A stretch of DNA of 7,568 bases from Bacteroides sp. (GTDB lineage: Bacteria; Bacteroidota; Bacteroidia; Bacteroidales; SM23-62). The translations under genes and the position numbers were made by a program. The stretch spans positions 1-7,568 of the forward strand of contig JAUUZM010000154.1 in the NCBI GenBank assembly GCA_030589965.1, written 5' to 3'. Within the stretch, counting starts at the first letter, position 1, and every line of letters starts with the position of its first letter. Positions 5,199 through 7,568 of the stretch are shown here, piece after piece. The notes under the pieces were generated by a model. That model searched no databases. It was not told the origin of the DNA and saw only the letters and a program-made list of their open reading frames with translations.

Positions 5199-6215
5199 AT
5201 GCAGGATCAACCCCCTGGCAATAGAATATTGGCAGATCTCCTGGGCATGACCAGGAAATCACGCAGGAAAAAGATTACCTTGAACAGGAGGGTGCTTGTC
5301 TTTTTTTTCTTCCTCTTACTCTCTGTACTTTTCTGGTTCCTGACTGCCATGAATCAGGAGTATGAGGCCTCCATCTCATACCCTGTCCGGTATATGAGGT
5401 TTCCGGAGAAGAAGGTGCTCGTCAATGACATTCCTGACAAGCTGGAACTGAGCGTGATTGCAGGTGGTTACACCCTGCTTAGATATCAGCTTCAGTCCCG
5501 CATCGACCCCATCATATTTGATGTAAATTCCTTTTCGCTGAACACGGTTCTTGGTGATCCCTCCACCCTTTATATCCTGACAAGTTATGCTAAGGACAGG
5601 ATTGCCAAACAATTATCAGAGATCGAGATCCTGAATATCAGTCCGGATTCACTCTTCTTCCAGTTTGCTGACAAGGCAAGTAAAAAGGTCCCTGTTGAAC
5701 CAGACATTAATATCAGCTTTGAAAAACAGTATATGCAGGTTGGCCCCTACCTGGTGGAGCCTGATAGTGTCACCATATCCGGACCGGAAACGATTATAGA
5801 CACCATCGAGGTAGTGGCCACAGAGGCGGTCATCATGTCCGATGCCAGCAGGAGTTTCGATATGGAACTGGAGATGCAGCCTTTGCATAAAGTTGAATTC
5901 GATCCTTTTGAGGTATGGATACAGGTCCCCATTGAGAAATTCACCGAAGCAAGCGTGAAGGTCCGGATTGAGGTGATAAATATGCCGGAATCCCTCCTTC
6001 TCAGGCCATTCCCGCCGGCAGTTACGGTCAGTTGCCAGATTGGCCTGAGTGCCTATGAAACCCTGAATGAACATCTGTTCAGGGCAGTTATTGACTATGC
6101 AGAAGTGGGCAATATGCTGGGAAATAAACTACAGGTCCAGATCATCAAAATGCCGGTATATATCCAGTCTGTTAATTTCACTCCCAAGAGTGTAGAATAT
6201 ATCGTTGAGCGCTGA
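5199..6215 (+). CDS. YbbR-domain membrane-anchored protein (CdaR-like)
   Basis: A 338-residue protein. A basic cytoplasmic N-terminus (18-31, RKSRRKKITLNRR) precedes one transmembrane helix (about 32-49, with LFWFLTAMNQEY following in the manner typical of YbbR proteins). The rest is predicted to be extracytoplasmic and contains about three YbbR-like beta repeats: about 55-160, 163-248 (with VPVEPDINISF, YLVEPDSVTISGPETIID) and 250-338 (with VKVRIEVINMPE and FPPAVTVSC). In Firmicutes the YbbR protein CdaR regulates the diadenylate cyclase CdaA. The cyclase is not in this window, so that link is unproven here. In Bacteroidota this gene usually precedes coaE. Its TGA overlaps the coaE ATG by one base (TGATG), indicating translational coupling. 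A ten-codon reading frame (5163-5195) ends just before the start. Confidence 0.91.
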   Translation: MQDQPPGNRILADLLGMTRKSRRKKITLNRRVLVFFFFLLLSVLFWFLTAMNQEYEASISYPVRYMRFPEKKVLVNDIPDKLELSVIAGGYTLLRYQLQSRIDPIIFDVNSFSLNTVLGDPSTLYILTSYAKDRIAKQLSEIEILNISPDSLFFQFADKASKKVPVEPDINISFEKQYMQVGPYLVEPDSVTISGPETIIDTIEVVATEAVIMSDASRSFDMELEMQPLHKVEFDPFEVWIQVPIEKFTEASVKVRIEVINMPESLLLRPFPPAVTVSCQIGLSAYETLNEHLFRAVIDYAEVGNMLGNKLQVQIIKMPVYIQSVNFTPKSVEYIVER

Positions 6216-6814
6216 TGTTTAGGGTGGGAGTCACAGGTGGGATAGGGAGTGGTAAATCAATTGTTTGTAATGTTTTCCGCAATCTGGGAATACCTGTTTA
6301 TCAGGCAGATATTGAGGCAAGGCGGCTTATGGGCGAGAATGAAAGCATCCGGACCGGGTTAGTGAAGTACTTTGGAGGAGAGGTTTTTCAGGATGAGCAA
6401 CTGAATCGCAAATATCTGGCAAACAGGATATTTTCAGATCCGGATGCCCGCACATTTGTTAATTCTCTGGTACATCCGGCCGTGAGGGCTGATTTTGCAA
6501 GTTGGGTGCATACCCGGGGCGGGACTCCATATGTTATCGAAGAGGCTGCCCTGCTGTTTGAAACAGGAGCCTGGAAGGAACTGGATTACAATATCCTTAT
6601 TAATGCAGCTGTTGAAACAAGGATAGAACGAATTATCAGGAGGGACGGGTTAGAAAGGGCAGAAGTCCTGACCCGGATGGCCAGCCAGATGGATCCAGGG
6701 AAGGGAAGAGAGTATACAGATTTTATCATTCGTAATAATGAAAATGATTTTGTTATCCCTCAAGTGCTCAAGGTGGATAAAATTATCAGGGAACTTGCTT
6801 TGAAGAAATCATGA
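6215..6814 (+). CDS. coaE: Dephospho-CoA kinase
   Basis: CoaE phosphorylates the 3'-hydroxyl of the ribose in dephospho-CoA with ATP, the last step of coenzyme A synthesis, in the cytoplasm. The 199-residue protein has the Walker A P-loop GGIGSGKS (8-15), the catalytic-site aspartate D32 in QADIEARRL (30-38; E. coli has DADIIAR, so the first D is Q here but the second is kept), IF-x-DPDAR (72-79), the HP motif (87-88), the acidic EEAALLFE stretch (109-116), the arginine-rich lid region RIIRRDGLERAEVLTRMASQM (from 139) and the C-terminal IIRNN (171-175). Length is normal for the family. The start ATG overlaps the stop of the YbbR gene, so the two are probably translated in tandem. Confidence 0.97.
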   Translation: MFRVGVTGGIGSGKSIVCNVFRNLGIPVYQADIEARRLMGENESIRTGLVKYFGGEVFQDEQLNRKYLANRIFSDPDARTFVNSLVHPAVRADFASWVHTRGGTPYVIEEAALLFETGAWKELDYNILINAAVETRIERIIRRDGLERAEVLTRMASQMDPGKGREYTDFIIRNNENDFVIPQVLKVDKIIRELALKKS

Positions 6815-6829
6815 ATAGCAGGAAATATT

Positions 6830-6837
6830 TATCTTTG
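6830..6837 (+). promoter_or_regulatory. Possible -7 element before the DjlA-like gene
   Basis: TATCTTTG is an exact match to TAnnTTTG and lies 19 bases before the ATG at 6857. The closest TTTG upstream (6799-6802, within coaE) is 27 bases away, too far for a standard -33 element, so only half of the promoter is visible. Read-through from coaE is also possible, since the gap is only 42 bases. Confidence 0.38.
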
Positions 6838-6856
6838 ATACTTCAGGATATCAGCT

Positions 6857-7568
6857 ATGGGAAAATATAGTAAATGGATCGGTGGTGGTTTAGGATGGGC
6901 CTTACTGGGTCCTCTTGGCGGTGTACTGGGATTTGTAGTCGGATCGATGTTTGACCGCTCGGATGGAAAGCCTCGTGTTTTTTCCGGGACTACCCACGGG
7001 GATTTTACCATGAGCTTACTGACATTAACGGCGGCAGTTATGAAGGCTGACGGAAGGATCATGAAAACCGAATTGGAATATGTCAGGCAATACTTTTCCC
7101 AGAGTTTCGGTCCGGCTGCATCGCAGGAGGCTATGCTCTATCTGCGAGACCTGCTGAGGCAGGAGATCCCTTTGCGGGATGTATGCTACCAGATCAAGAA
7201 TCGCCTGGACCATTCATCACGGCTCCAATTACTTCATTTCCTCTTTGGCGTATCAAAGTCAGATGGTAAGGTACATCCCAAAGAGGTCGGGGTCATAGAA
7301 AAGATTGCCGGGTACCTCGGGATCTCTGCCAAAGACCTGGGGTCTATCAAAGCCATGTTCTATGAGGACACGGATGCAGCATACAGGATACTGGAGATTG
7401 AATCTTCAGTGAACAATGATGAGGTAAAGAAGGCCTTCCGCAAAATGGCCAATAAATATCATCCCGACAAAGTAGCTTATCTGGGTGAGGATATCAGGAA
7501 AGCTGCCGGGGAGAAATTCAGGAAGGTGAAAAATGCCTATGACACAGTCAAAAAGGACCGAGGGATGA
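6857..7568 (+). CDS. DjlA-like co-chaperone, TerB domain plus C-terminal J domain (3' end cut)
   Basis: The reading frame is open from ATG at 6857 to the window edge (237 codons seen, no stop), so the end is missing. Since the J domain is nearly complete, probably only a few to some tens of residues are lost. Residues 6-32 form a glycine-rich hydrophobic segment (KWIGGGLGWALLGPLGG and on to VVGSMF), like the N-terminal membrane and dimerisation segment of DjlA. Residues 48-165 form an all-helical TerB domain with the paired acidic motifs KADGRIMKTE (63-72) and KSDGKVHPKE (134-143), typical metal-binding or structural loops of TerB. Residues 174-235 are a J domain: AYRILEIESS, VKKAFRKMANKYHPD with HPD at 202-204, and an FRKVKNAYDTVKK end. 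It should stimulate the ATPase of DnaK at the membrane. It follows coaE by 42 bases. Confidence 0.92.
   Translation, partial: MGKYSKWIGGGLGWALLGPLGGVLGFVVGSMFDRSDGKPRVFSGTTHGDFTMSLLTLTAAVMKADGRIMKTELEYVRQYFSQSFGPAASQEAMLYLRDLLRQEIPLRDVCYQIKNRLDHSSRLQLLHFLFGVSKSDGKVHPKEVGVIEKIAGYLGISAKDLGSIKAMFYEDTDAAYRILEIESSVNNDEVKKAFRKMANKYHPDKVAYLGEDIRKAAGEKFRKVKNAYDTVKKDRGM

Noticed and set aside
5649..6074. Minus-strand open frame of 141 codons within the YbbR-domain gene
   Set aside because: It has no recognisable motif and is antisense to a gene with a clear membrane anchor and YbbR repeats.
1..7568. Mobile element, CRISPR array, tRNA/rRNA, defence or biosynthetic cluster
   Set aside because: No transposase, integrase, regularly spaced repeats, cloverleaf, or defence or biosynthetic enzyme signatures were seen on either strand.

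Overview
The window looks like a chromosomal housekeeping segment from a member of the Bacteroidota, probably a Bacteroidales-like lineage. The evidence is: a long NusB of about 316 residues; a DUF3276 PUR-alpha-like protein with an acidic tail; a small stand-alone RRM protein; two lipoproteins; the gene order nusB - DUF1573 - yajC - ybbR-like - coaE, which I recall as typical of this phylum; and several promoters of the phylum's TTTG / TAnnTTTG type with short leaders and little Shine-Dalgarno signal. I see no rRNA, tRNA, CRISPR array, transposase, integrase or phage gene, and no gene-free stretch longer than about 150 bp.

Layout. 90-353 (+) is an RRM RNA-binding protein preceded by a 9-bp inverted repeat. 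Convergent to it is a three-gene minus-strand operon, 1811 down to 364: a YciC/DUF975-like membrane protein, a lipoprotein carrying a heavy-metal-associated (HMA) domain, and a DUF456 membrane protein. Divergent from that operon, 1937-2689 (+) is a conserved-looking protein of unknown function. It converges on the PUR-alpha-like gene (2712-3215, -), and the two share a 31-bp bidirectional terminator that lies partly inside the PUR coding sequence. A 149-bp divergent region with two back-to-back promoters around a 12-bp palindrome separates the PUR gene from nusB. From 3365 to the right edge all genes are on the plus strand: nusB, a DUF1573 lipoprotein, yajC, a YbbR-domain membrane protein, coaE, and a TerB + J-domain (DjlA-like) co-chaperone cut by the window edge.

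How the genes fit together. Most are core functions: transcription antitermination (NusB), RNA or single-stranded nucleic-acid binding (RRM, PUR), Sec translocase accessory (YajC), last step of CoA synthesis (CoaE), and Hsp70 recruitment (DjlA-like). The less understood parts are the small membrane/metal operon at 364-1811 and the unknown gene at 1937-2689. I found no convincing undescribed defence, mobile or biosynthetic system. The points most worth checking are the unknown protein, the palindrome between the PUR and nusB promoters, the terminator that doubles as coding sequence, and the exported HMA domain.

Several starts were revised from the sequence: RRM to 90, the YciC-like protein to 1811, and yajC to 4829.
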